The notes: generated by a model not told the origin, from the letters alone. A stretch of 64,000 nt of DNA from Tsuneonella deserti (GCF_014644315.1 NZ_BMKL01000001.1:2615001-2679000); one strand, 5' to 3'; counted from the stretch's first letter, positions 27,764 to 41,156 are shown. Translations and numbers: made by a program.

Positions 27764-28390
27764 ATGGATTCGAACGATGCCGCCGAACTGATCGCGGAGC
27801 TGCGCGAGGATCGTTCGGACAAGGTCGAGAGCGAGCACTTCACCAACCGCGCCGCCTTGATGATCGCCGCAATCGCGGCTGTCCTGGCGATCGGCGGCCT
27901 CGGCGGAGGCAACGCGACCGACGACATGATGATCGGCAACATCCGCGCCAGCGACACCTGGGCGTTCTACCAGGCCAAGAACATCCGCCAGACCGGCTAC
28001 GAGATCGAGGTGGCTGAACTCGAATCGCGGCTTTCCGGCGCGCCGGCGGCAGCGGCGGATCTCCGCGACCGGATCGACCGGTACAAGGAGAAGATCGCCC
28101 GTTACGATGACGAGCCGGACCCCTCTGCGCCGGGCGACCCGCTGAAGGGCGAGGGCAAGAAACAGCTTATGGCGCAGGCCCGCGCCTTCGAAGCCATGCG
28201 CGACCGCGCATCCGAACAGGACAATAACTTCGATTACGCCGAAGTCGTGTTGCAGCTCGCGCTTGTTCTCGGCTCCGTTGCCATCCTCGCAACCAACCGC
28301 GCGGTGCTGCTGGCGTCGGCCGTCCTGGGAGTTCTGGGGGTGCTTATGACAATCAACGGCTTTTTCCTGCTGGCGCCGTTGCCGTTCTGA
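27764..28390 (+). CDS. DUF4337 family membrane protein
   Basis: The 208-residue protein matches the DUF4337 layout. A charged N-terminus (ELREDRSDKVESEHFTNRAA) precedes one hydrophobic segment (about 31-49). A long polar, partly coiled-coil middle contains the WAFYQAKNIRQ motif, and two C-terminal membrane segments (about 160-205) follow, with YAEVVLQLALVLGS. The family's function is unknown. A GGGGGG stretch lies 8 bases before ATG 27764. It stands between two similar promoter regions (27448 and 28399) with no other gene, so it may belong to the same regulon. Confidence 0.88.
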   Translation: MDSNDAAELIAELREDRSDKVESEHFTNRAALMIAAIAAVLAIGGLGGGNATDDMMIGNIRASDTWAFYQAKNIRQTGYEIEVAELESRLSGAPAAAADLRDRIDRYKEKIARYDDEPDPSAPGDPLKGEGKKQLMAQARAFEAMRDRASEQDNNFDYAEVVLQLALVLGSVAILATNRAVLLASAVLGVLGVLMTINGFFLLAPLPF

Positions 28391-28398
28391 GCCTGACC

Positions 28399-28464
28399 GT
28401 TGCGCGGCGTGCAACACACGGCGCAGTCTTCTCATTTGTGGAAAGCCGCGCGTAATATTATTTC
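28399..28464 (+). promoter_or_regulatory. Promoter B: second copy of the dyad plus -35/-10
   Basis: The dyad GTTGCGCGGCGTGCAAC (28399-28415) is again exactly 37 bases ahead of the -35, TTGTGG (28436-28441), followed after 17 bases by TATTTC (28459-28464). Shared with promoter A are the dyad arms, CGCAGT, CTCATTTGTG and AAAG. It starts 9 bases after the DUF4337 stop and points at the small peptide gene. Confidence 0.6.
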
Positions 28465-28539
28465 GGGTGCAGCGCCGGGGTCGCGGGCTCGTTGAGCCTC
28501 GCGATTACAACGGCCCGATACCACTCAAGGAATAACCCA

Positions 28540-28620
28540 ATGCGCTTCGCATCGCACATCCTGGCGTTCCTCGCCGCGGCGGCCATCAGCGGCCTCACGC
28601 TCGGCGCCACGCTCGCCTAA
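28540..28620 (+). CDS. 26-residue hydrophobic peptide
   Basis: A complete tiny gene: a promoter at 28436-28464, a leader with a hairpin (about 28481-28504), an AAGGA Shine-Dalgarno sequence 8 bases before the ATG, 26 codons, TAA, then a terminator 4 bases later. The peptide has a polar start (MRFASH) and a hydrophobic, Ala/Leu-rich remainder ending TLGATLA. It could be a single membrane helix or an exported signal-like peptide. Function unknown; the transcript may also act as a small RNA. It is too short for standard gene callers. Confidence 0.6.
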   Translation: MRFASHILAFLAAAAISGLTLGATLA

Positions 28621-28624
28621 CCGC

Positions 28625-28652
28625 AAGGCCCAGGGATTTCCCTGGGCCTTTT
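28625..28652 (+). terminator. Rho-independent terminator after the small peptide gene
   Basis: AAGGCCCAGGG (28625-28635) and CCCTGGGCCTT (28640-28650) form a perfect 11-bp stem with a 4-base loop, followed by TT. It may also serve the convergent acyl-CoA ligase gene, whose stop lies at 28663. Confidence 0.85.
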
Positions 28653-28662
28653 GCGTTGGCGA

Positions 28663-34277
<5,615 letters not shown>

Positions 34278-34435
34278 CATCGTGAGTTGCGCCCGGGCGC
34301 TTGTGCTCGACCTTTAGCCTCCTGAATTCCCGGCCAGCGACGACCGGGGCCAAGGGGCGCGCATCGCGTGGTGGGAGCTTTCCACCATGCGGCGCGCCTT
34401 GAAAACGCTCTGGCGCGCAGCCTTGCCCCCGCGGC

Positions 34436-34460
34436 GGAACAACCGCTGGTGCCATGCGCT
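34436..34460 (+). promoter_or_regulatory. Probable EcfG-type promoter of the DUF2383 gene
   Basis: GGAAC (34436-34440), 16 bases, CGCT (34457-34460): one mismatch from GGAAC-N16-CGTT. The predicted start falls at about 34468, at the beginning of the C-tract. DUF2383 genes are typical members of general-stress regulons. Confidence 0.5.
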
Positions 34461-34467
34461 TAATCAG

Positions 34468-34478
34468 CCCCCCCCCCC
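34468..34478 (+). repeat. Homopolymer tract of 11 C
   Basis: An uninterrupted run of eleven C residues lies between the candidate EcfG -10 box and the Shine-Dalgarno sequence of the DUF2383 gene, about where transcription should begin. Tracts of this length are prone to slippage during replication and transcription. Confidence 0.85.
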
Positions 34479-34506
34479 GAAATTCTTCGTGAAGGAGCGC
34501 AGACTC

Positions 34507-34998
34507 ATGGAAAACGACGCTTATACCCGCACCGGCAACACCACCGGTGATCATTCGGACGCTGCTCACACCAGCGAACTCAACACCCTCATCGCGACCT
34601 TGATCGACTCGGTCGAAGGCTACCAGAAGGCGGCTGCCGACACCCACAACACCCGCTTTGCCGAAATGTTCAACTCCCGCGCCCGGGAGCGGCAGCAGAT
34701 CGTCACTCGCCTCCAGGCCGCCGTCGCCCAAATGGGCGGCACGCCCGAGAGCGAAGGCAGCACCACCGGCGCGATCCACCGCGGCTGGATCAACCTCAAG
34801 GAAGCGGTCGTGGGCCGCGATGATGAGGCGATCGTCAACTCGGTCGAGAGCGGCGAGGACTATCTAAAGGAGAAGTTCGAGGCCGCCATTCGCCACACGG
34901 ACCTGCCCCCCGCCGCGCGGTCGGCGGTCGAGGAAGCCTGGACTTCGGTAAAGTCGGGCCATGACGAGATGAGCCAGCTCAAGCACGCGATCGACTGA
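34507..34998 (+). CDS. DUF2383 (PA2169-like) four-helix-bundle protein
   Basis: The 163-residue protein belongs to the DUF2383 family, whose ferritin-like four-helix bundle is often induced by stress. Visible features are the helical N-terminal ELNTLIATLIDSVEGYQKAA, the RERQQIVTRLQ segment, the central HRGWINLKEAVVGRDDEAIV (family core), and a C-terminal helix with HDEMSQLK. No metal-binding diiron set is obvious. AAGGAG lies about 10 bases before ATG 34507. A strong terminator follows directly, so it is a single-gene unit. Confidence 0.9.
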   Translation: MENDAYTRTGNTTGDHSDAAHTSELNTLIATLIDSVEGYQKAAADTHNTRFAEMFNSRARERQQIVTRLQAAVAQMGGTPESEGSTTGAIHRGWINLKEAVVGRDDEAIVNSVESGEDYLKEKFEAAIRHTDLPPAARSAVEEAWTSVKSGHDEMSQLKHAID

Positions 34999-35021
34999 TC
35001 GAGCTCGATCTTGACGCAAAG

Positions 35022-35053
35022 GACGGCGCTTCCCCCGGGGGGCGCCGTCTTTT
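35022..35053 (+). terminator. Rho-independent terminator after the DUF2383 gene
   Basis: GACGGCGC (35022-35029) pairs with GCGCCGTC (35042-35049), followed by TTTT (35050-35053). Confidence 0.85.
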
Positions 35054-35094
35054 GGTATCCGGCACCTCGGGCGCGCCGCGCGCGTTGGGAGATT

Positions 35095-35316
35095 ATGCCT
35101 TCGACCGTAATCCGGCGCGTCGTCTACCTGCCCGAACTGTCGGTGCTCGATATCGAGTTCGTGACTGGCCGCATATACCGCTACCTCGCGGTGCCCGAAG
35201 GTGTTGCGGCAGAATTTACGCGGGTGCGCTCCAAGGGCGGGTGCTTCAACCGCGCGCTGCGCGGCCGCTTCGAATTTGTCGAACTCGACGAGTGGAGCGC
35301 ACCTGCGGGTCCCTGA
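35095..35316 (+). CDS. KTSC-domain protein
   Basis: The 73-residue protein is essentially one KTSC domain: STVIRRVVYLPELSVLDIEF, TGRIYRYLAVP and the terminal KGGCFNRALRGRFEFVEL, where the Lys...Ser/Gly-Cys end gives the domain its name. KTSC domains occur alone or with nucleases and are thought to bind nucleic acid, which is not proven. GGGAG lies 5 bases before ATG 35095. The upstream open frame contains the DUF2383 terminator and is not coding. GGCAC-N17-CGTT at 35061-35086 is a weak EcfG-like match. Confidence 0.85.
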   Translation: MPSTVIRRVVYLPELSVLDIEFVTGRIYRYLAVPEGVAAEFTRVRSKGGCFNRALRGRFEFVELDEWSAPAGP

Positions 35317-35449
35317 GCGGCTGACCGGGTTCTCGCCTCGGCGCTTGCACTGGTCCCCCTGGCGCAGAGGCGGAAACCGGCAGGCTTGGAACGCATTGAA
35401 AAATCATGCCCGGGCATTTGCGCCGGGCGGATCAAAGCACAGGAGAGCG

Positions 35450-35896
35450 ATGATGAATGAGCGCGACAACCAGCGCGATAGCCAGCGTGGCAGCGGCCAG
35501 CAGGAGCAGCAGCAGGGCGGCCAGAATCAGCAGTCCGGCGGCAGCTCGGGCCAGCAGAACCAGCAGTCCGGCCGGCAGGACCAGCAATCCGGTGGCAGCG
35601 GTAGCGGCAGTTCGGGCCAGCAGAACCAGCAATCGGGCCAGCAGGGCCAGTCAGGCAGCAATGCGGGCCAGTACGAGCAGTCCGGCCGGCAGCCTGGCCA
35701 GCAGGAAGCGCAGGAGCGCGGCATGGGCCAGCAGTCCGGCGGCCAGGCCGAAGGCGAGCGTAACCGCGGCGACTTTGGCGAGGAGAGCATGCGCCCCGAA
35801 CAGGCCTCGCAGGAAGAATGGGACAACGGCAACGAACGTGCCCAGCAGGGCGGTTACGGTTCGGGCCGCGACAAGCAGAGCGGCGGCAACGCCTGA
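35450..35896 (+). CDS. Gln/Gly/Ser-rich low-complexity protein
   Basis: The 148-residue protein is intrinsically disordered. Residues 17-100 consist of imperfect repeats of the type GQQNQQSG (35-41, 57-63 and variants around 25, 43 and 65), and the remainder (GDFGEESMRPEQASQEEWDNG) is acidic. There is no signal peptide, membrane segment or Cys. AGGAG lies directly before the tandem ATGATG start and a strong terminator follows, so the gene looks genuine. Similar hydrophilic proteins are linked to desiccation or general stress in other bacteria, which is only an analogy. The underlying DNA is a CAG/CAGC-rich repeat prone to length change. Confidence 0.75.
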   Translation: MMNERDNQRDSQRGSGQQEQQQGGQNQQSGGSSGQQNQQSGRQDQQSGGSGSGSSGQQNQQSGQQGQSGSNAGQYEQSGRQPGQQEAQERGMGQQSGGQAEGERNRGDFGEESMRPEQASQEEWDNGNERAQQGGYGSGRDKQSGGNA

Positions 35897-35922
35897 CTCC
35901 TGAGGGTAGACCAACCCACCGA

Positions 35923-35961
35923 GCGGCCGCTTCCCCGTGCGGGAGGCGGCCGCAGCGTTTT
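35923..35961 (+). terminator. Rho-independent terminator after the Gln-rich gene
   Basis: GCGGCCGCTTCCC (from 35923) pairs with GGGAGGCGGCCGC (35941-35953) over 13 bp with one wobble, and TTTT follows at 35958-35961. Confidence 0.8.
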
Positions 35962-36054
35962 GGGGAAACTGGCTGTTCATCGGACTGCCTGGTGGCAAAG
36001 CGATGATCGCCAGGCGCGCGCAGATGCAGAATACCGCCTGGAACTGCGCGCGTC

Positions 36055-36630
36055 TCAGCCGTTGTGCAGGGCTTCTTCCCGCGGCCGGGGGGTGCTTTCC
36101 TCGATCAGCTCCCCGAACAGCGCTTCGTAATGGATCATTGCCTGGCGCAGGTCCTCTGTCGTCGCCCGTCCATCAAGCTGGCAGGCGGCGATATCGTGAC
36201 CCGCGCGGTAGTGGCGCGCGACTTGCCCGTGATCCACGGTCAGGCTCTCGTAGCGGGCGTCGAAGTCGGCAACCGGATAACCGCGCGCTTCCATCACCGC
36301 CCCGAGGACGCGGTCGGCCTGTCCTACAGCCGCGGCAGGGTCGTCGACGAACCGGGCCTTGGCCTCGTGCCACTCACCCGAGAACCGCCGCTGTTGATCC
36401 GCTGTCAGCGGACGCAGCTCCAGCTCGGCGACCCGCTTCTCGCGCTCGATCAGGTCGGCCTCGGCCTTGCCTCTCGCCCCATGTGCCTGGAGCGTCCGCT
36501 CGTATTCGGTGTCGCCGAACCGGTCGCGCAATGCGGAGGTGCGGCGCGAGTGATAGAGCCACCACAACAGGAGCGCGGCGACCGCGATCAGGGCGAGGAT
36601 GGCAGCGAGCGCAAGCGGATCGAGCGACAT
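36055..36630 (-). CDS. Membrane-anchored hypothetical protein
   Basis: The 191-residue protein has one N-terminal membrane helix (about residues 4-24, LALAAILALIAVAALLLWWL) and a long charged, helical cytoplasmic part: YERTLQAHGARGKAEADLIEREKR, then LTADQQRRFSGEWHEAKARFVDDPAAAV, then a conserved-looking VMEARGYPVADFDAR. The second stretch resembles proteins annotated in other bacteria as secreted or SH3-like stress proteins, without a proven function. A perfect EcfG-type promoter lies 45 bases upstream, which makes it a likely general-stress gene. It is divergent from the 5'-nucleotidase gene. Confidence 0.78.
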   Translation of the reverse strand: MSLDPLALAAILALIAVAALLLWWLYHSRRTSALRDRFGDTEYERTLQAHGARGKAEADLIEREKRVAELELRPLTADQQRRFSGEWHEAKARFVDDPAAAVGQADRVLGAVMEARGYPVADFDARYESLTVDHGQVARHYRAGHDIAACQLDGRATTEDLRQAMIHYEALFGELIEESTPRPREEALHNG

Positions 36631-36674
36631 GGCCGATAACTCCTGGTCCGGCCCTCCCGCACCCGGACTATTCG

Positions 36675-36699
36675 AACGTGCGCCAAAGGGCGCGGTTCC
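36675..36699 (-). promoter_or_regulatory. EcfG (general stress) promoter, perfect match
   Basis: On the minus strand GGAAC (36699-36695), 16 bases, CGTT (36678-36675), reading into the membrane-anchored gene. This is the exact consensus for the alphaproteobacterial EcfG sigma factor. The predicted transcript starts about 35 bases before the start codon. Confidence 0.72.
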
Positions 36700-36808
36700 T
36701 TCCCGGAGCAGGGGCAAGTGGCGCAATATTCCTGTTTTTTGCCGCCCGGACTCCGGCGCATCAGATTCGTCTTGAAGGGCATGGCGGGCCGGTGCAGTTC
36801 CCCTGCCC

Positions 36809-38518
36809 ATGATCCGCACGCTCATCGCACTTCCGCTCGCCGCCGGCCTCGCGGCCTGCGCCACCGTTCCCCAGGCGTCCCGCGAGCCGGTGACGGTCCG
36901 GATCGTCGGCCTCAACGATTTCCACGGCAACATCGAGCCGATCAAGCGGCCGATCGTGATCGAGGACGGGCAGGGCGGAAAGCAGGAGGTCTATGCGGGG
37001 GGCGCGGCCTCGTTCGCGACCGCGGTGGCTCAGCTGCGCAGCCAGGATCCCTTCAACATGGCGATCGGCGCGGGCGACCTGATCAGCGCCAGCCCGCTGG
37101 CGTCCTCGCTGTTCCTGGACGAGCCGACGGTCGGCGTCATGAACCGCGTCCACCTCGATTTCACCAGCGTCGGCAACCATGAATTCGACCGCGGGTGGAA
37201 GGAACTGAAGCGCCTGCGCAATGGGGGCTGCGAGAAGTTCACCTTGCGCGAGCCGTGCGCGGTCGAACCCGCATACAAGGGCACTGACTACCCGATTCTG
37301 GCGGCCAACGTTCGCACGCCGGACGGGACCACGCTGTTTCCCGGCTACGGCATCAAGCGCTTCGGCAGCGGCCGCAATGCGGTGGCGGTTGGGGTGATCG
37401 GCCTCACGCTCAAGGGCACCGCCCAGATCGTCTCGCCGGGCGGCATCGAAGGGCTGACCTTCGAGGACGAGGCCGAATCGATCAACGCGCTGGTGCCGAA
37501 GGTGATTGCAGAAGGCGCTGACGCCGTGGTGGTGGCCATCCACCAGGGCCTGGTGCCGGAACCGGGCGACAGCTACACCGGCTGCGGCGCCATGGCGGGC
37601 GACCTGCGCGACATCCTCGCCAGGCTGGACCCGCGGATCGACCTCGTGATCTCCGGCCATACGCACAAGGCCTATGTCTGCGACTTTTCCCGGGTCGATC
37701 CGAGCCGCCATTTCACCGTCACCAGCGCAGGCTACGGCGGCACGTTGCTGACCGATATCGCGCTGAAGATCGATCCGCGGCTCGGCGACGTGACCGCAGT
37801 CGCGGCGCGCAACGTCCCGGTGCAGAGCGCGGGCGAGGGCCGCCCAGCCAACGCGGGTTTCGCGAACTTCGCGCCCGATCCCGCGATTGCAGAATATGTC
37901 GGCATGTACACCGCCGCAGCCGCCGAAGTGTCGAACCGGCCGGTCGGCCGCATCTCCGCCTCCGCTCTCAAGAAAAAGCCGGAAAGCTCGCTCGGCAACC
38001 TGGTCGCCGACGCCCAGCTTGCCTCGACCCGAGATGCCGGCGCGCAAGTGGCCTTCATGAACCCCGGCGGCGTGCGTACCGATCTCGTCGCGCGCCAGGG
38101 CGGAGTGGTGACTTTCGGCGACATCTACGCGGTGCAGCCGTTCGGCAACACGCTGGTGACCATGACCTATACCGGCGCGCAGGTGCTCCAGATCCTCGAG
38201 GAGCAGTTCGCCAACATGAACGACTGGAACATCCTGGCGGTGAGCGACGGATTCACTATGACCCTCGACCCCTCGAAGCCAGCCGGGCAGCGGGTGGTTG
38301 CCGCGGCCCTCGACGGGAAGCCGATCGATCCGACGGCGAAGTACCGCGTCACGCTGAACAACTTCATCGCGGCGGGCGGTGACGGCTTCGTCACCTTCAA
38401 GGAGGGCGCCGATCCCCAGGTCGGGCCGCTCGATCTCGATTCGATGGAAGAATACCTGCGCGGCAAGGACATGGTGCAGGTCCCACCGGTAGGGCGGGTG
38501 ACCTTGATCGGCGGCTGA
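36809..38518 (+). CDS. 5'-nucleotidase / UDP-sugar hydrolase family lipoprotein
   Basis: The 569-residue protein begins with a lipoprotein signal (lipobox LAAC, Cys 17). The N-terminal metallophosphoesterase domain shows NDFHG (36-40), the GDLISASP metal site, GNHEFDRGW and SGHTHK. The C-terminal 5'-nucleotidase domain includes SSLGNLVADAQ, MNPGGVRTDL and a final AAGGDGFVTFKEG. It should dephosphorylate extracellular nucleotides to scavenge phosphate and nucleosides. An insertion (about residues 130-150) with two Cys residues (GGCEK and EPCAVE) could form a disulfide. It converges with the TetR gene, 9 bases between stops. Confidence 0.94.
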   Translation: MIRTLIALPLAAGLAACATVPQASREPVTVRIVGLNDFHGNIEPIKRPIVIEDGQGGKQEVYAGGAASFATAVAQLRSQDPFNMAIGAGDLISASPLASSLFLDEPTVGVMNRVHLDFTSVGNHEFDRGWKELKRLRNGGCEKFTLREPCAVEPAYKGTDYPILAANVRTPDGTTLFPGYGIKRFGSGRNAVAVGVIGLTLKGTAQIVSPGGIEGLTFEDEAESINALVPKVIAEGADAVVVAIHQGLVPEPGDSYTGCGAMAGDLRDILARLDPRIDLVISGHTHKAYVCDFSRVDPSRHFTVTSAGYGGTLLTDIALKIDPRLGDVTAVAARNVPVQSAGEGRPANAGFANFAPDPAIAEYVGMYTAAAAEVSNRPVGRISASALKKKPESSLGNLVADAQLASTRDAGAQVAFMNPGGVRTDLVARQGGVVTFGDIYAVQPFGNTLVTMTYTGAQVLQILEEQFANMNDWNILAVSDGFTMTLDPSKPAGQRVVAAALDGKPIDPTAKYRVTLNNFIAAGGDGFVTFKEGADPQVGPLDLDSMEEYLRGKDMVQVPPVGRVTLIGG

Positions 38519-38527
38519 CAGCAGGCG

Positions 38528-39160
38528 CTAGGCGGCGCGCAACCCGCTGAGGCCGCGCGCGCCGCGGTCGGCAGCCGACAGGCCCGCGAACAGTGTATCG
38601 ACGATCTGGCCGAGCTTCTCCTCGCTCAGCCGCTCGTCCATGTAGGTCAGCACGTCGGCCATCGTGTAAGGCAGCACCATCTGGTTGATGAGGCTGAGCG
38701 CCCGGTCGATCGCCAGCCCTTCGAAGGCGCCTTCGGCCTGCGCCTGGGCGATCAGTTCGCACAAGTAGTGGTCGGCGAGATCGACATAGCTGCGCACCCG
38801 TTCGAAATGCGCCGCGCCCAGCTCGCAATAGGCCTTGAAGGCGGCCGGGTTCGCGCGGAACCGCTCGCGCTGCAGGCGAAAGCGGCGGGCGAAGAATTCG
38901 AACATCTTGCGGTTGGGCGGAAGATCGCTGGCGAGCACTTCCTCCATGATCGTCACGTGATCGCCGAACCAGCCGGCGACCACCGCGTCGAACAGTTCGT
39001 CGTCGTCGGCGAACATCGCCTCGATTCGCGGGCGAGGTACGCCGGCGTAGCCGGCAAGGGCGCTGCGACTGACCGCATCGCCGCGCTCCTCGATCATCCT
39101 CTCCGCAAAGCGCAGCATCCGCGCTTTCTCGCTGTCGAACTGATCGGCCGTTCCGCTCAT
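38528..39160 (-). CDS. TetR-type transcriptional regulator
   Basis: The 210-residue protein has an N-terminal TetR helix-turn-helix (ARMLRFAERMIEERG...SRSALAGYAGVPRPRIEAMFADDDELFDAVV) and a helical C-terminal ligand domain. ATG 39160 is preferred because GGGAG lies 6 bases upstream. It is the last gene behind the acyl-CoA dehydrogenase - PhnA-like - carboxylase operon, 86 bases after it, and is a natural candidate to regulate it. An imperfect dyad (GTAGTCTCGTCTAC, 39188-39201) just upstream may be its operator. The effector, perhaps an acyl-CoA, is a guess. Confidence 0.87.
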   Translation of the reverse strand: MSGTADQFDSEKARMLRFAERMIEERGDAVSRSALAGYAGVPRPRIEAMFADDDELFDAVVAGWFGDHVTIMEEVLASDLPPNRKMFEFFARRFRLQRERFRANPAAFKAYCELGAAHFERVRSYVDLADHYLCELIAQAQAEGAFEGLAIDRALSLINQMVLPYTMADVLTYMDERLSEEKLGQIVDTLFAGLSAADRGARGLSGLRAA

Positions 39161-39246
39161 CGCTCGCTCCCGCATTCCCAATCGCATGTAGTCTCGTCTA
39201 CCGCGCAGTTGAAGGGTGCGGTTGAATCGTCGGCCGGTCCGGCCTG

Positions 39247-40854
39247 CTACATGCGGAACACGCCGAACGCGGGTCGCTCGGGTATCGGGGCCTCCAGCGC
39301 CGCGTCAAAGGCGAGGCCGAGCACGTCGCGTGTCTGGGCGGGGTCGATCACCCCGTCGTCCCATAGCCGTGCTGTCGCATAGTAGGGATTGCCCTCGTCT
39401 TCGTACTTCTGGCGGATCGGTGCCTTGAACGCTTCCGCATCCTCCGGAGTCCACTCGTCCGCGTTGCGATGAACTGTCGCGAGGACCGAGGCGGCCTGCT
39501 CGCCGCCCATCACCGAGATTCGCGCGTTGGGCCAGGTGAACAGGAAGCGGGGGCCGAACGCGCGGCCCGCCATGCCGTAGTTGCCCGCGCCGAAGCTGCC
39601 GCCGATGACCACGGTGATCTTGGGGACGGTGGCGGTGGCGACGGCGGTGACGAGCTTGGCGCCGTGCTTGGCGATGCCTTCGGCCTCGTACTTGCCGCCG
39701 ACCATGAAGCCGGAAATGTTCTGCAGGAACAGCAGCGGGATGCGGCGCTGGCAGGCGAGCTCGATGAAATGCGCGCCCTTCAACGCGCTTTCGGAGAACA
39801 GCACGCCGTTGTTGGCGAGGATCGCCACCGGCATGCCCCAGATGTGCGCGAAGCCGCACACCAGGGTGGCGCCGTAATGGGCCTTGAACTCATGAAACTC
39901 GCTGCCGTCGACGATGCGGGCGATGACTTCATGGACATCATAGGGGGCGCGCACGTCGTCTGGGATGATGGCGTAGAGGTCTTCGGCGTCGAATTTCGGC
40001 TCGCGCGGATCGCGCAGGGTCACGTTGGCCGCAGCGCCGGTATTCGCGCCAAGGTGGCTGACGATGTCGCGCACGATCGAAAGGGCGTGCTCATCGTTCT
40101 CGGCGAGGTGATCGACGACCCCGGACTTCCTGGCGTGGAGGTCGCCGCCGCCGAGGTCCTCGGCCGAGATCTCCTCGCCCGTCGCGGCTTTCACCAATGG
40201 CGGGCCGGCGAGGAAGATCGTGCCCTGGTTGCGCACGATCACGGTCTCGTCGGACATGGCGGGCACATAAGCCCCGCCTGCGGTGCAAGAACCCATCACG
40301 CAGGCGATCTGCGGAATGCCAAGCGCGGACATCTGCGCCTGGTTGAAGAATATGCGCCCGAAATGCTCGCGGTCGGGAAAGACCTCGGCCTGATAGGGCA
40401 GGTTCGCGCCGCCGCTGTCGACGAGATAAACGCACGGGAGGCGGTTCTCCTGCGCGATCTCCTGCGCACGGAGGTGCTTCTTGACCGTCATCGGGTAATA
40501 CGAGCCACCCTTCACGGTCGGATCGTTCGCGACGATCATCACCTGCCGGCCCGAGACGCGGCCGATGCCGCAGATCATCGAGGCGCCCGAGACATCGCCC
40601 TCGTACATGCCGTTGGCGGCAAGCTGGCCGATTTCGAGGAAGGGCGCGCCCGGATCGAGCAGCCGCTCGACCCGCTCACGCGGCAGCAGCTTGCCGCGCG
40701 AGACATGCCGTTCGCGGTGCTTCTCGGGCCCGCCGAGCGCGGCCTCGGCGACCTTCGAGCGCAGATCCTCGGCGAGTGCCCGGTTGTGCGCGAGCCGTGC
40801 CTTGGCCTCGGCGCTTTCGCGGTCGAGCTTGCTGGTGAGAACGGGCGCGGTCAT
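39247..40854 (-). CDS. Acyl-CoA carboxylase carboxyltransferase subunit (methylcrotonyl-CoA carboxylase beta type)
   Basis: The 535-residue protein is a carboxyltransferase of the MCC-beta family, which carboxylates 3-methylcrotonyl-CoA in leucine breakdown. It shows the crotonase-fold halves with [54 protein letters not shown] and [23 protein letters not shown], which are close to known MCC-beta sequences. The biotin-carrying alpha subunit is not in this window. Its ATG shares one base with the stop of the PhnA-like gene (TGATG). Geranyl-CoA carboxylase is an alternative. Confidence 0.92.
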   Translation of the reverse strand: MTAPVLTSKLDRESAEAKARLAHNRALAEDLRSKVAEAALGGPEKHRERHVSRGKLLPRERVERLLDPGAPFLEIGQLAANGMYEGDVSGASMICGIGRVSGRQVMIVANDPTVKGGSYYPMTVKKHLRAQEIAQENRLPCVYLVDSGGANLPYQAEVFPDREHFGRIFFNQAQMSALGIPQIACVMGSCTAGGAYVPAMSDETVIVRNQGTIFLAGPPLVKAATGEEISAEDLGGGDLHARKSGVVDHLAENDEHALSIVRDIVSHLGANTGAAANVTLRDPREPKFDAEDLYAIIPDDVRAPYDVHEVIARIVDGSEFHEFKAHYGATLVCGFAHIWGMPVAILANNGVLFSESALKGAHFIELACQRRIPLLFLQNISGFMVGGKYEAEGIAKHGAKLVTAVATATVPKITVVIGGSFGAGNYGMAGRAFGPRFLFTWPNARISVMGGEQAASVLATVHRNADEWTPEDAEAFKAPIRQKYEDEGNPYYATARLWDDGVIDPAQTRDVLGLAFDAALEAPIPERPAFGVFRM

Positions 40855-41156
40855 CAGCGCTTCTTCACGAATTCGGCGCGCAGGACCAGGCCCTTGATGC
40901 CGGGGTACTTGCAGTCGATCTCCTGCGGGTGGCCCGTGAGCCGGATCGACTTGATCAACGTGCCCTGCTTGAGCGTCTGACCCGCGCCCTTGACGTCCAG
41001 ATCCTTGATCAAGGTCACCTGGTCGCCATCGGCGAGGATGTTGCCGACGGCGTCACGCACCTCGATCGCGCTTTCGGCCGAGCGCTTGGCAGCGAGTTCG
41101 GAGACGGGCAGCCATTCCCCGCTCTCCTCGTCATAGACATAATCCTCGTCGCTCAA
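40854..41156 (-). CDS. PhnA/YjdM C-terminal domain protein without the zinc ribbon
   Basis: The 100-residue protein matches the C-terminal domain of PhnA/Yjd[36 protein letters not shown], and the final IDCKYPGI...LRAEFVKK. In E. coli-type PhnA a CxxC zinc ribbon precedes this domain; here the N-terminus ([21 protein letters not shown]) has no Cys pair. The start is a TTG at 41156, whose TTGA overlaps the stop of the dehydrogenase gene. PhnA-type proteins have no proven role in phosphonate use despite the name. Its place between two leucine-type catabolic genes is odd. Confidence 0.82.
   Translation of the reverse strand: MSDEDYVYDEESGEWLPVSELAAKRSAESAIEVRDAVGNILADGDQVTLIKDLDVKGAGQTLKQGTLIKSIRLTGHPQEIDCKYPGIKGLVLRAEFVKKR

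Noticed and set aside
35061-35086. EcfG promoter of the KTSC gene (GGCAC-N17-CGTT)
   Set aside because: It has a mismatch in the -35 core and would start transcription at the ATG, while a good Shine-Dalgarno sequence exists upstream; not listed as a feature.
35388-35392. GGAAC before the Gln-rich gene as an EcfG -35
   Set aside because: No CGTT-like -10 at 16-18 bases.
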